From contig CAUABB010000096.1 of assembly GCA_958427155.1 (NCBI GenBank), positions 1 through 5,984 of the forward strand: 5,984 nt of DNA, written 5' to 3'. The translations under genes and the position numbers were made by a program. Origin of the DNA: an uncultured Oscillospiraceae bacterium. GTDB lineage: Bacteria; Bacillota; Clostridia; Oscillospirales; Ruminococcaceae. Of this stretch, positions 1 to 5,984 are shown piece after piece. The notes under the pieces are model-generated. The model ran no database searches. It was given only the letters and a program-made list of their open reading frames with translations, and was not told the DNA's origin. Within the stretch, counting starts at the first letter, position 1. Each line of letters opens with the position of its first letter.

Positions 1-1152
1 ATCCAGCACAAATTCAGATCCCGGTACAGGAACCGGCGAACGACGACCAGATTCATCCGGCTCACCAAGCTCCATTTTGATACATTCTATTCCGTTAACT
101 TTTCCATCGGCATCGCCGAGAATCCGAGTGGGATTATTAAGAGTAAGAAATTCTATCCCTTCTTCTTTGGCGTGGTGAACTTCTTCCAAACGCGCCGGCA
201 TTTCTGCTTCAGATCTACGATAAACGATATACACCTTTTCAGTACCCATCCGCTTTGCACAACGCGCCGCATCCATTGCAACGTTGCCACCGCCGACTAC
301 CGCAGCCGCCTTACAGCGCATAATAGGGGTATCGTAACCTTCCTTATAAGCCTTCATCAAATTAATTCTGGTAAGATACTCATTGGCGGAGTAAACGCCG
401 ATCAACCCTTCCCCCTCAATATTCATGAAACGGGGTAGTCCGGCACCAGAACCGACAAAAACAGCTTCAAACCCCATATCATCGATCAGTTCATCAACAG
501 AGAGCACTTTTCCAATAACCATATTGGTCATCACGTTTACGCCTAATTTTTTCAAGCCGTCAATTTCGTGTTTTACTATTTTTTTAGGAAGCCGGAATTC
601 CGGAATCCCATAACTTAAAACTCCACCCGGAACATGAAACGCCTCAAAAACAGTGACTTCGTAACCCCGTTTGGCAAGTTCACCCGCACAAGACAACCCT
701 GCCGGTCCAGAACCCACAACTGCAACTTTGTGCCCATTGCTTTCCGGTTTACTAACTTCTTCGTGGTTGTTCGCCATATGATAGTCGGCGACAAAACGCT
801 CCAGACGTCCAATACCAACCGATTCGCCCTTAATACCACGAACGCACTTAGACTCGCACTGAGACTCCTGTGGGCAGACACGGCCACATACACCTGGCAG
901 GCTATTGGTTTCAGTAATTTTCTGATAAGCAGCTTCAAACTCACCATCTGAGACAAGTTTTATAAATTCAGGAATTTTGACACCAACCGGACACCCGCTG
1001 ACACAAGGCATATTTTTACAGTTTAAGCAACGAGCAGCCTCTTCCACTGCCATTTCAGGAGTATAACCAAGGGCAACTTCTTCAAAGTTATGATTTCGGA
1101 TGTCCGGTTCTTGAACCGGCATCGGCATTTTCTTGGGAGACATATTAGGCAT
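1..1152 (-). CDS. nfnB: NfnB-type NADPH-binding flavoprotein subunit (partial, C-terminus beyond window)
   Basis: Large subunit of the electron-bifurcating NADH-dependent reduced ferredoxin:NADP+ oxidoreductase; homologues are often labelled glutamate synthase small subunit (GltA/GltD). The visible 384 codons stay open to the left edge; the family is usually about 460 residues, so roughly 80 are missing. Seen: an N-terminal Fe-S domain with cysteines at 42, 45, 50, 54 and 89, 93, 99, 103 (CLNCKNMPCVSGCP and CGRVCPQESQCESKC), the FAD dinucleotide motif VVGSGPAGLSCA at 145-156, PGGVLSYGIPEFRLPK at about 174-189, the second Rossmann motif VVGGGNVAMDAAR at 285-297, and VYRRSEAEMPAR at 310-321, typical of NADPH binding in this family. 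The ATG at 1152 is chosen because GGAGGT lies 7 nt upstream; another in-frame ATG at 1143 is less well placed. It overlaps the end of nfnA by 8 bp, implying translational coupling. The lone-GltD alternative is disfavoured by the nfnA partner. Confidence 0.9.
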   Translation of the reverse strand, partial: MPNMSPKKMPMPVQEPDIRNHNFEEVALGYTPEMAVEEAARCLNCKNMPCVSGCPVGVKIPEFIKLVSDGEFEAAYQKITETNSLPGVCGRVCPQESQCESKCVRGIKGESVGIGRLERFVADYHMANNHEEVSKPESNGHKVAVVGSGPAGLSCAGELAKRGYEVTVFEAFHVPGGVLSYGIPEFRLPKKIVKHEIDGLKKLGVNVMTNMVIGKVLSVDELIDDMGFEAVFVGSGAGLPRFMNIEGEGLIGVYSANEYLTRINLMKAYKEGYDTPIMRCKAAAVVGGGNVAMDAARCAKRMGTEKVYIVYRRSEAEMPARLEEVHHAKEEGIEFLTLNNPTRILGDADGKVNGIECIKMELGEPDESGRRSPVPVPGSEFVLD

Positions 1153-1990
1153 TTTCCGCACCTCCAAATAACTGGCAGACATGATCCTTTTCGGCCTCTT
1201 CCTGCTTTTTATAAAAACGATTTCGGTGCATCAGTTCCTCAAAATCAACCAGATGTCCGTCAAAATCAGGACCGTCTACACAGGCAAACCGAATTTTTCC
1301 ATCAACCGTTACACGACAGCAACCACACATTCCAGTTCCGTCCACCATGATTGGATTCAGCGACACCATTGTCTTAATTCCGTAAGGTTTCGTCAAAGCG
1401 CAAACTGCTTTCATCATCGGAATGGGTCCGATTGCAATCACAATATCATACTGGTTTCCAGCTTCAATCATTTCACGGAGCACATCGGTAACAAAGCCAT
1501 GTTTCCCATAACTTCCATCATCTGTGGCAACAATCAGCTGATCGCTTACTTCTCTCATTTCGTTTTCAAGAATTACAATATCCTTATTGCGGAAGCCAGC
1601 GATAGTATGAACTTCCACACCATCTTTATGAAGCTGCTTTGCCTGAGGATAAGCAATGGCACACCCAACTCCGCCACCGACAACCGCAGCCTTTTTCACG
1701 CCTTCAAAGTGGGAAGCAACACCAAGAGGACCGACAAAGTCAGCAATTTCTTCTCCTTCATTTTTAGCGGCAAGCTTTATGGTAGCCGCACCAACATGCT
1801 GAAAAATAATAGTGACCGTCCCTTTATCAGGATCATGATCCGCAATCGTAAGCGGTACCCGCTCTCCTTCTTCATCCACGCGAAAAATGATAAACTGTCC
1901 CGCTTTTGCCTTCCGGGCAATAAAAGGCGCTTCAATCTCCATCAAGGTAACTGAATCGTTCAGTTCTTCCTTTTTAACGATCTTATACAT
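1145..1990 (-). CDS. nfnA: NfnA-type FAD/[2Fe-2S] subunit (ferredoxin-NADP reductase subunit alpha)
   Basis: Small subunit of the NfnAB transhydrogenase, which carries FAD, a [2Fe-2S] cluster and the NAD(H) site; a cytoplasmic protein of 281 aa, normal for the family. Seen: an N-terminal ferredoxin-reductase-like FAD barrel with ERVPLTIAD at 43-51, the dinucleotide-binding loop VVGGGVGCAIAYP at 103-115, DGSYGKHGFVTDVL at 158-171, IAIGPIPMMKAV at 186-197, and a C-terminal cluster segment DGTGMCGCCRV at 217-227 with a further cysteine at 237 in FACVDGPDFDGH. Cys222, Cys225 and Cys237 are the likely ligands, with Asp217 possibly contributing; that assignment follows what is known of Nfn structures and was not checked by alignment. 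The ATG at 1990 has AAGGAGT 6 nt upstream. It is first in a two-gene operon with nfnB. Related proteins (SudB, dihydroorotate dehydrogenase electron-transfer subunit) share the fold, but the nfnB neighbour decides the call. Confidence 0.92.
   Translation of the reverse strand: MYKIVKKEELNDSVTLMEIEAPFIARKAKAGQFIIFRVDEEGERVPLTIADHDPDKGTVTIIFQHVGAATIKLAAKNEGEEIADFVGPLGVASHFEGVKKAAVVGGGVGCAIAYPQAKQLHKDGVEVHTIAGFRNKDIVILENEMREVSDQLIVATDDGSYGKHGFVTDVLREMIEAGNQYDIVIAIGPIPMMKAVCALTKPYGIKTMVSLNPIMVDGTGMCGCCRVTVDGKIRFACVDGPDFDGHLVDFEELMHRNRFYKKQEEAEKDHVCQLFGGAENA
1160..1165 (-). promoter_or_regulatory. Ribosome binding site of nfnB
   Basis: GGAGGT on the minus strand, 7 nt before the ATG at 1152 and inside the last codons of nfnA. 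It fixes the nfnB start at 1152 rather than at the in-frame ATG at 1143. Confidence 0.8.
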
Positions 1991-2026
1991 GAACGTACTC
2001 CTTCTTTTATCTTTTTGACCTTATTT

Positions 2027-2055
2027 ATTATAACATCCTCTAAAAGTCTTTTCAA
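2027..2055 (-). promoter_or_regulatory. Sigma-A-type promoter of nfnAB
   Basis: Minus strand: -35 TTGAAA (2050-2055), a 17-nt spacer, and a perfect -10 TATAAT (2027-2032) preceded by TGT, which makes an extended -10. Transcription would start near 2020, giving a leader of about 30 nt before the nfnA ATG, with no room for a riboswitch. An imperfect inverted repeat (ACGGT-N9-ACCGT, 2061-2079) lies just upstream of the -35. Confidence 0.8.
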
Positions 2056-2112
2056 TGAAAACGGTTGTGAACATACCGTCAAATTTCCGGCAGTATTTTT
2101 TAAAAAATTTAT

Positions 2113-2147
2113 AAAAACCACACAGATATAATTTCTGTGTGGTTTTT
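2113..2147 (-). terminator. Rho-independent terminator after the GHL10 lipoprotein gene
   Basis: A perfect 14-bp stem (arms 2113-2126 and 2134-2147) around a 7-nt loop. The minus-strand right arm ends in TTTTT, with a further T-rich stretch after it, and lies about 70 nt past the stop codon at 2217. It insulates the nfnAB promoter from the upstream lipoprotein gene. The symmetric A/T ends would also let it act on the plus strand. Confidence 0.85.
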
Positions 2148-2216
2148 CAAAAATCAACTTGAGTTTTTCAACAATAGTTAAGGGATTCCAGCAAGGTTAA
2201 AGACTTTTAAGATTTT

Positions 2217-3479
2217 TTACTGCTTAAAAAGAGATAAAAGATTTTCCTTTTCTGTTTTCATCACATCAGTATTTGACAGAAACATTGCGGAGTAACTATA
2301 AAAAGCAATTCCCCCATAACTAGACTGTTTACGGGAGTCTTTTACCATTCGTGCAAGCACATCGCCGCAATTACTCCATTCTCCATTTGAAATTTTATAT
2401 GGTGCAAGGCCCGGTACAATCTTAACGTCAGAGGAAGTCACCGTTTCACTCCAACTTACAACAGTAGAATCAAACGGAGCGGTCGGATGATCATAATTCC
2501 AGTAAAGCTGCGGGATAATGTAGTCAAGGTAGCCACTATTTGAAGTCCAAAGCTTTGTATCCGCATAAAGAAGATTGGAATTATTAGACATGTTGCCAGC
2601 AGGACTCACACCAAAAACAACCTCTGGCTTAATTTGCTTTATTGCCTGATAAATTCCCTGTACTGTTTGATTGACATTGTCCGTCCGAAAGTCTCTTAGC
2701 GATTTTCCCGCGCCATTCTTTTGATAGGCCAGCGCATCAAATGATTCATCCGTTGTCGGATAGAAGTAATCATCAATATGAATACCGTCAACATTATATC
2801 TGCTCACAATTTCCTCAACCCCTTTAAAAATCAATTCCCTCGTCTCAGAATATCCTGGATTGAGATAACAAATTCCATTCAAAACAACTACGCGATCATT
2901 GGAACTGTGTTCATGATACCATTGTCGAGTTTGATAGGAATCGTCAATTGTCTGCATCTGCGATTCTGGCTGAAGACGATAAGGATTCACCCATGCGTGA
3001 AATTCTATTCCATACCGATGAGCTTCTTCAATCATAATGGCAAGAGGATCATACTTTAGCTCCATACCGGCATTCCCACTGGCATAAACTGACCACGGAT
3101 AATACTCAGAAGGATAAAAAGAATCCCCATTAGGCCGCACTTGTACAAAAACTGTATTCAGTCCAAAATCCGCACAATTTTTCATCATTGCAGCAAAAGA
3201 GCTTCGAAATACGGAATCAGAGGAGGAGCGGATTGTATTAAGTTCAAACTGCGTAATCCAAACAGCACGCATCTCCCCATCGATATCTATAAGACTTTCT
3301 AGAGAACTCTCTGAAGAATATTCTGACACAAGAGGGGGACTTTCCACAACTATTTCAGAGCTGAAGCTTTCTTCCGCATTTTGAGATTCCAAAGGAAAAA
3401 AAGAGGATAGTAATTCAGACTGACAACCTGTTAAGATAAAAAGAAGGAGAACTCCTAAAATTAAAAATAACTTTTTCAA
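2217..3479 (-). CDS. GHL10-family (DUF187, DigH-like) glycosyl hydrolase-like lipoprotein
   Basis: A 420-aa predicted lipoprotein. The N-terminus MKKLF, a hydrophobic core and lipobox LTGC with Cys19 as the lipidated residue indicate export and membrane anchoring. Residues 20-67 are a Ser/Glu-rich low-complexity linker, as expected for a spacer to the cell wall. The rest looks like a TIM-barrel GHL10 domain: MRAVWITQFELN (70-81), FGLNTVFVQVRPNGDSFYPSEYYPWS (105-130), YGIEFHAWVNPYR (156-168), DGIHIDDYFYP (231-241), FGVSPAGN (289-296), DYIIPQLYWN (319-328) and GGIAFYSY (389-396). The DGIHIDD aspartates are candidates for catalysis (inference). E. coli DigH of this family cleaves glycan strands lacking stem peptides, so a peptidoglycan substrate is likely but unproven here. 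The start is a TTG at 3479: it gives a complete signal peptide, GGGGGA lies 5 nt upstream, and an in-frame stop lies seven codons further up. Apparently monocistronic; no convincing promoter was found. Confidence 0.88.
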   Translation of the reverse strand: MKKLFLILGVLLLFILTGCQSELLSSFFPLESQNAEESFSSEIVVESPPLVSEYSSESSLESLIDIDGEMRAVWITQFELNTIRSSSDSVFRSSFAAMMKNCADFGLNTVFVQVRPNGDSFYPSEYYPWSVYASGNAGMELKYDPLAIMIEEAHRYGIEFHAWVNPYRLQPESQMQTIDDSYQTRQWYHEHSSNDRVVVLNGICYLNPGYSETRELIFKGVEEIVSRYNVDGIHIDDYFYPTTDESFDALAYQKNGAGKSLRDFRTDNVNQTVQGIYQAIKQIKPEVVFGVSPAGNMSNNSNLLYADTKLWTSNSGYLDYIIPQLYWNYDHPTAPFDSTVVSWSETVTSSDVKIVPGLAPYKISNGEWSNCGDVLARMVKDSRKQSSYGGIAFYSYSAMFLSNTDVMKTEKENLLSLFKQ

Positions 3480-3581
3480 AATATTCCCCCGGTATTTTCA
3501 ATATCATCATATTATCTAACGTTAAAGCAGTACTATTTCTTCGAAATATTTCTATATTAATCTGGTTTGCAGTCAAACAGT

Positions 3582-3610
3582 TTGCTGCACCAAAAGGAAT
3601 ATGTTACAAT
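3582..3610 (+). promoter_or_regulatory. Extended -10 promoter of the methyltransferase gene
   Basis: Plus strand: -10 TACAAT (3605-3610) preceded by TGT, an extended -10. A weak -35 TTGCTG lies at 3582-3587 with a 17-nt spacer. Transcription would start near 3617, about 30 nt before the ATG at 3647. The -35 overlaps a small palindrome, CAAACAGTTTG (3574-3584). Confidence 0.55.
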
Positions 3611-3646
3611 AAAGAAAATTATAACTGTCAGGATTGATAAATTTTT

Positions 3647-4396
3647 ATGAGATGGAACGCAGAACTATACGATAACAAGCACGAATTTGTCTCACAATAT
3701 GGGCGGACTCTCCTTGCGGAAATTAATCTGTCAGCAGACCAAACCATTCTCGATCTGGGCTGTGGCACTGGAAAACTCTCAGGAGATTTGGCAGCGCAAG
3801 GAGCTAACGTGATTGGCTTGGATTCTTCCCCACAAATGATTGAATATGCACGAAAAAATCATCCTACTCTTAAATTTTTAGTAGCGGATGCCACTAAACT
3901 TCCCTTTAACAATCAATTTGACACTATTTTTTCAAACGCGGTTTTTCACTGGATTTCAAACCAAGATGCTCTTTTGTGTTCTATATTCCAGTCTCTTAAG
4001 CCAGGTGGCGTCCTTCTTTGTGAGTTTGGCGGAGAACGAAACACGGAACAAATTCTTTCCGCGTTTCGAGAAGAATTCGAAAAGACTGGACACAGTTTCA
4101 AAAATCCATTTTTTTATCCTTCTGTTTCAAGTTATCAAAATCTTTTAGAGAAACATGGCTTTGAAATAGAATTTGTTCGTGATTTTGACCGTCCTACTCC
4201 TTTGAAAGATGCCCAAAACGGTTTAAGAAACTGGGTCGAACAATTTTATGAAGACAATCTCTCTCTACTTTCTGAATTAAAAAAAGAAGCGCTTTTAACA
4301 AGATTGGAAAAGCGCTTGAAGCCTATACTTTGGGACGGAAACCGTTGGATCGCCGATTACCGCAGAATACAGGTAAAAGCACGAAAGCCAAAATAG
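3647..4396 (+). CDS. Class I SAM-dependent methyltransferase, substrate unknown
   Basis: A 249-aa soluble protein, the only well-supported plus-strand gene here. It carries the seven-stranded Rossmann methyltransferase signature: motif I ILDLGCGTG (34-42) for SAM binding, an acidic residue after strand 2 (Asp59 in GLDSS) expected to hold the SAM ribose, VADAT with Asp81 near the adenine, FSNAVFHWI (95-103) as motif IV/post-IV, and LKPGG (117-121) before strand 5. The N-terminus WNAELYDNKHEFVSQYG is typical of a group of bacterial Methyltransf_11/25 proteins, often loosely labelled trans-aconitate methyltransferase- or BioC-like. The C-terminal 110 residues form an aromatic- and charge-rich cap that should define the substrate, which I cannot name. 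The ribosome binding site is weak: AGGA at 3630-3633 is 13 nt from the ATG. It is monocistronic, divergent from the GHL10 gene and convergent with the signal-peptidase-like gene. Confidence 0.9.
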   Translation: MRWNAELYDNKHEFVSQYGRTLLAEINLSADQTILDLGCGTGKLSGDLAAQGANVIGLDSSPQMIEYARKNHPTLKFLVADATKLPFNNQFDTIFSNAVFHWISNQDALLCSIFQSLKPGGVLLCEFGGERNTEQILSAFREEFEKTGHSFKNPFFYPSVSSYQNLLEKHGFEIEFVRDFDRPTPLKDAQNGLRNWVEQFYEDNLSLLSELKKEALLTRLEKRLKPILWDGNRWIADYRRIQVKARKPK

Positions 4397-4430
4397 AAAG
4401 CTTTTTTGCTCACATGCTCTATTTGTTAAA

Positions 4431-4468
4431 AACATAAAGCCTCCGTATTATAACGGAGGCTTTATGTT
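4431..4468 (-). terminator. Terminator between convergent genes
   Basis: A perfect 16-bp stem (4431-4446 and 4453-4468) with a 6-nt loop and a G+C-rich core, 8 nt past the stop of the minus-strand gene at 4477. On the minus strand the stem runs into a short TTTTT stretch (4426-4430), so it mainly terminates that gene. The plus-strand side lacks a long T tract but would still block read-through from the methyltransferase, whose stop is 34 nt upstream. Confidence 0.82.
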
Positions 4469-4476
4469 ATAACGCA

Positions 4477-5646
4477 TTAAAACGGTAGTTTGATTTTTGT
4501 TTCCACACGATCGGACTCTATAATCAAATATTTTCCCGTTTCGTCTGAAAGGACCTTCACCCGCTGTGCAGGCGTATTTTCAAGATTTAAATCCACAGAG
4601 TGATCCGTCATAACGGGACGAACAAATGGCGCTGCTTTACGAACCGATTCCACTGCCTCCTCATCTGTAACCCCATACTGCCGGAGCATTGAAATTAAAT
4701 CAGAAGAATCTTTACTATCAAGCCCAAGAGTAGAGACTAGATTATCATAATCACTTTTTCCCTGCTCGCGCTCCTGTGTGGAAACCTCTTCCCCATAGCC
4801 ATTTTTTTCACCAGAAGACTTGTTCAGAGCCAATTCAGACACAATTTTTTCTGCTTCACTTTTACGAACTTCCTCTTGTTTCAACGCAGCAGCTGAATCA
4901 ACCGCAAAAGTATTATTCAAATTGGAAAGCTGATAAACCATATCCTGATCAGTGAGGATGTCCCCTGTTTCCCGATTACCAACCTGATTTCCCTTCCATA
5001 CAGCGTCAAGTTCCTCATTGTGATAAACGGGATCAACGTTAAATTCCTGTTCCACCGAGTCTTGATCATCAGAAAAATTATCTTCATCCTCTTCAATTCG
5101 TTTTGCGGCACGAATTGAAACAGCCATTTTGATAATTAAAATTACAATCATACAAATCCCAGGAATCAAAACCGCATACAGAATACCGTTAAAGCTATTC
5201 AGATAATCCACAACATAACCGAGATAAGGAATGGTATAAACGACCTCACCGTAAACCGCAGAACGGGGTACTTCTTCATCAACTCCTTCTTCGGCATCGA
5301 AAACAATTGAAAATTCCGGATCTTCATCAAAGGAAAGCACTTTATCAATCCGCCCAGTAACCGGAAGCGCTGTTGAAGGATCCTGATAAAGGATTACATC
5401 GTTGATAGAAGGATTGAGTTTTTCCTTTGCCAAAACCACACTACCAATCGATACAGTATCTCCCATTTGATTGCCCATTTCAACAGAAATTTGATAGCCA
5501 AACACAGAAGGGAGCTTTTCTTCTTTAGACGCCACGTTTTGCAGAATCAGATAAACTGACGAAAGAACCAGCCATAAAGTGACCAGGAGAACAAAAATAA
5601 GAAAAAGCACGTTTAAAAAGCGGTGTTTTTTTCGAGGAGAACTCAT
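4477..5646 (-). CDS. Signal peptidase I (SipW-type)-like membrane protein, predicted catalytically inactive
   Basis: 389 aa from the ATG at 5646. A basic N-terminus (PRKKHR) precedes TM1 (about 11-36), an external domain (37-153), TM2 (about 154-176) and a cytoplasmic tail of some 210 residues rich in Asp, Glu and Ser. The external part follows the SipW/archaeal S26B signal peptidase plan: a box B-like segment (GNQMGDTVSIGSVVLAK, 58-74), NDVILY (82-87, like GDVItY), VTGRID (96-101, like tHRI), VYGEVVYTIPYLGYVVDYL (131-149) and a hydrophobic end. By eye, the catalytic Ser of SGSMxPT aligns with Gln60 and the His of the HRI motif with Gly98, so peptidase activity is not expected. The tail ends with a probable helix pair (about 300-340) and a short strand-rich end (RVKVLSDETGKYLIIESDR). 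No family name is recognised for the tail. It may act as a membrane scaffold or sensor (speculative). Own promoter and terminator; downstream of rnfB but not clearly co-transcribed. Confidence 0.72.
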   Translation of the reverse strand: MSSPRKKHRFLNVLFLIFVLLVTLWLVLSSVYLILQNVASKEEKLPSVFGYQISVEMGNQMGDTVSIGSVVLAKEKLNPSINDVILYQDPSTALPVTGRIDKVLSFDEDPEFSIVFDAEEGVDEEVPRSAVYGEVVYTIPYLGYVVDYLNSFNGILYAVLIPGICMIVILIIKMAVSIRAAKRIEEDEDNFSDDQDSVEQEFNVDPVYHNEELDAVWKGNQVGNRETGDILTDQDMVYQLSNLNNTFAVDSAAALKQEEVRKSEAEKIVSELALNKSSGEKNGYGEEVSTQEREQGKSDYDNLVSTLGLDSKDSSDLISMLRQYGVTDEEAVESVRKAAPFVRPVMTDHSVDLNLENTPAQRVKVLSDETGKYLIIESDRVETKIKLPF

Positions 5647-5650
5647 AATT

Positions 5651-5656
5651 ACCTCC
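5651..5656 (-). promoter_or_regulatory. Ribosome binding site deciding the start of the signal-peptidase-like gene
   Basis: GGAGGT on the minus strand, 4 nt before the ATG at 5646. A longer reading from a TTG at 5664 would run through this site and has no Shine-Dalgarno of its own in the expected place, so the ATG at 5646 is preferred. Confidence 0.8.
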
Positions 5657-5683
5657 GATATCAATCATAATCTAACACAATAT

Positions 5684-5712
5684 ATCATCGTTCTTTTTCC
5701 CTGTTTTGTCAA
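5684..5712 (-). promoter_or_regulatory. Promoter of the signal-peptidase-like gene
   Basis: Minus strand: a perfect -35 TTGACA (5707-5712), a 17-nt spacer and -10 GATGAT (5684-5689, 4 of 6 matches). It lies between the rnfB terminator and the ribosome binding site, which supports an independent transcript with a leader of about 30 nt. The AT-rich stretch just downstream offers other -10 choices with less usual spacing. Confidence 0.65.
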
Positions 5713-5736
5713 GTAAAATCAAAAGATGTAAAAACA

Positions 5737-5766
5737 AAAAAGCCATACCCGCAAGCATGGCCTTTT
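5737..5766 (-). terminator. Rho-independent terminator after rnfB
   Basis: Arms 5737-5746 and 5757-5766 pair with one A-C mismatch around a 10-nt loop; the core is GCCAT/ATGGC. On the minus strand the stem is followed by TTTTTTGTTTTT. It begins 16 nt past the rnfB stop, marking the end of the presumed rnf operon. Confidence 0.82.
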
Positions 5767-5782
5767 GTAAAGCAGTATTCAT

Positions 5783-5984
5783 TTACACGTTTTCAATACA
5801 GTGGGCAGGACATTTTTCAATACAAACACCGCAGCTAGTGCATTTATCGTAATCAATAACCGCCAGATTATTGATAACTTTGATGGCATCATATTCGCAC
5901 TGTTTCTCGCATTTTTTACAGCCAATGCAACCCGTGCTGCACTTTTTGCGTGTCTGCGCACCCTTATCCGTATTGGAGCAGGCC
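5783..5984 (-). CDS. rnfB: RnfB, ferredoxin-like subunit of the Rnf complex (partial, N-terminus beyond window)
   Basis: The C-terminal 66 residues of a ferredoxin-type protein, read in the frame that starts one base in from the right edge and ends with TAA at 5785-5783. Two [4Fe-4S] binding motifs are visible: CIGCKKCEKQCEYDAI (residues 19-34 of the fragment) and CTSCGVCIEKCPAHCI (48-63). They are preceded by ACSNTDKGAQTRKKCSTG, with two further cysteines, and separated by VINNLAVIDYDK. The C-S-N-T-D-K-G lead-in and the NNLAVIDY spacer are characteristic of RnfB rather than of a free 2[4Fe-4S] ferredoxin. RnfB passes electrons between ferredoxin and the membrane-bound Rnf complex, which links ferredoxin:NAD+ oxidoreduction to Na+ or H+ translocation. 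rnfB is commonly last in clostridial rnfCDGEAB operons, which fits the terminator right behind it. A minor oddity is Glu instead of the usual Pro after the fourth Cys of the first motif. Confidence 0.88.
   Translation of the reverse strand, partial: ACSNTDKGAQTRKKCSTGCIGCKKCEKQCEYDAIKVINNLAVIDYDKCTSCGVCIEKCPAHCIENV

Noticed and set aside
615..956. Overlapping open frames on both strands within nfnB
   Set aside because: They are shadows of the nfnB frame, whose Fe-S and FAD motifs cover this stretch.
1181..1954. A 257-codon plus-strand open frame opposite nfnA
   Set aside because: It is antisense to a clear NfnA protein, low in recognisable motifs, and has no promoter or ribosome binding site.
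1960..2157. A 65-codon minus-strand open frame across the nfnA leader
   Set aside because: It spans the terminator and promoter and has no ribosome binding site or recognisable content.
3571..3576. Minus-strand TTGACT as -35 for the GHL10 gene
   Set aside because: No acceptable -10 at 16-18 nt; the GATAAT nearer the gene (on the minus strand) has no -35.
4424..4440. Rex-like half site TTGTTAA near the convergent terminator
   Set aside because: Only one half matches and it lies downstream of both genes, not at a promoter.
5647..5664. TTG at 5664 as start of the signal-peptidase-like gene
   Set aside because: The reading would pass through the GGAGGT that serves the ATG at 5646.
5779..5961. 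A 60-codon minus-strand open frame at the right edge
   Set aside because: It is out of frame with the Cys-rich RnfB reading, which has two complete [4Fe-4S] motifs and stays open to the edge.

Overview
The window reads as part of a low-to-moderate G+C anaerobic Firmicute, most likely a clostridial (Oscillospirales/Ruminococcaceae-like) chromosome. The grounds are the strong GGAGG-type ribosome binding sites, AT-rich sigma-A-type promoters, Rho-independent terminators after most transcription units, and the presence of both Rnf and Nfn ferredoxin-linked redox complexes. The assignment below class level is inference. All five well-supported protein genes plus one partial one account for almost the whole window; no RNA gene, CRISPR array, insertion sequence or phage element was seen.

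Layout, right to left (most genes are on the minus strand). At 5783-5984 is the C-terminal end of rnfB, cut by the window edge, followed by its own terminator (5737-5766). Next, a monocistronic minus-strand gene (4477-5646) encodes a two-TM protein built like a SipW-type signal peptidase but with the catalytic Ser and His positions replaced, plus a long acidic cytoplasmic tail. It meets a convergent plus-strand class I SAM-dependent methyltransferase (3647-4396); a strong hairpin at 4431-4468 separates the two. A divergent 167-bp intergenic region separates the methyltransferase from a minus-strand lipoprotein of the GHL10/DigH glycosyl hydrolase-like family (2217-3479, TTG start), which ends at a terminator at 2113-2147. 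Finally a promoter at 2027-2055 drives the two-gene nfnA-nfnB operon (1145-1990 and 1-1152, overlapping by 8 bp); nfnB runs off the left edge.

Functionally the two ends of the window belong together: Rnf couples reduced ferredoxin and NAD(H) to an ion gradient at the membrane, while NfnAB interconverts NADH, reduced ferredoxin and NADPH in the cytoplasm. The three genes between them look unrelated to redox balance (cell envelope and an unassigned methyltransferase). The most unusual item is the apparently catalytically dead signal peptidase-like membrane protein next to rnfB.
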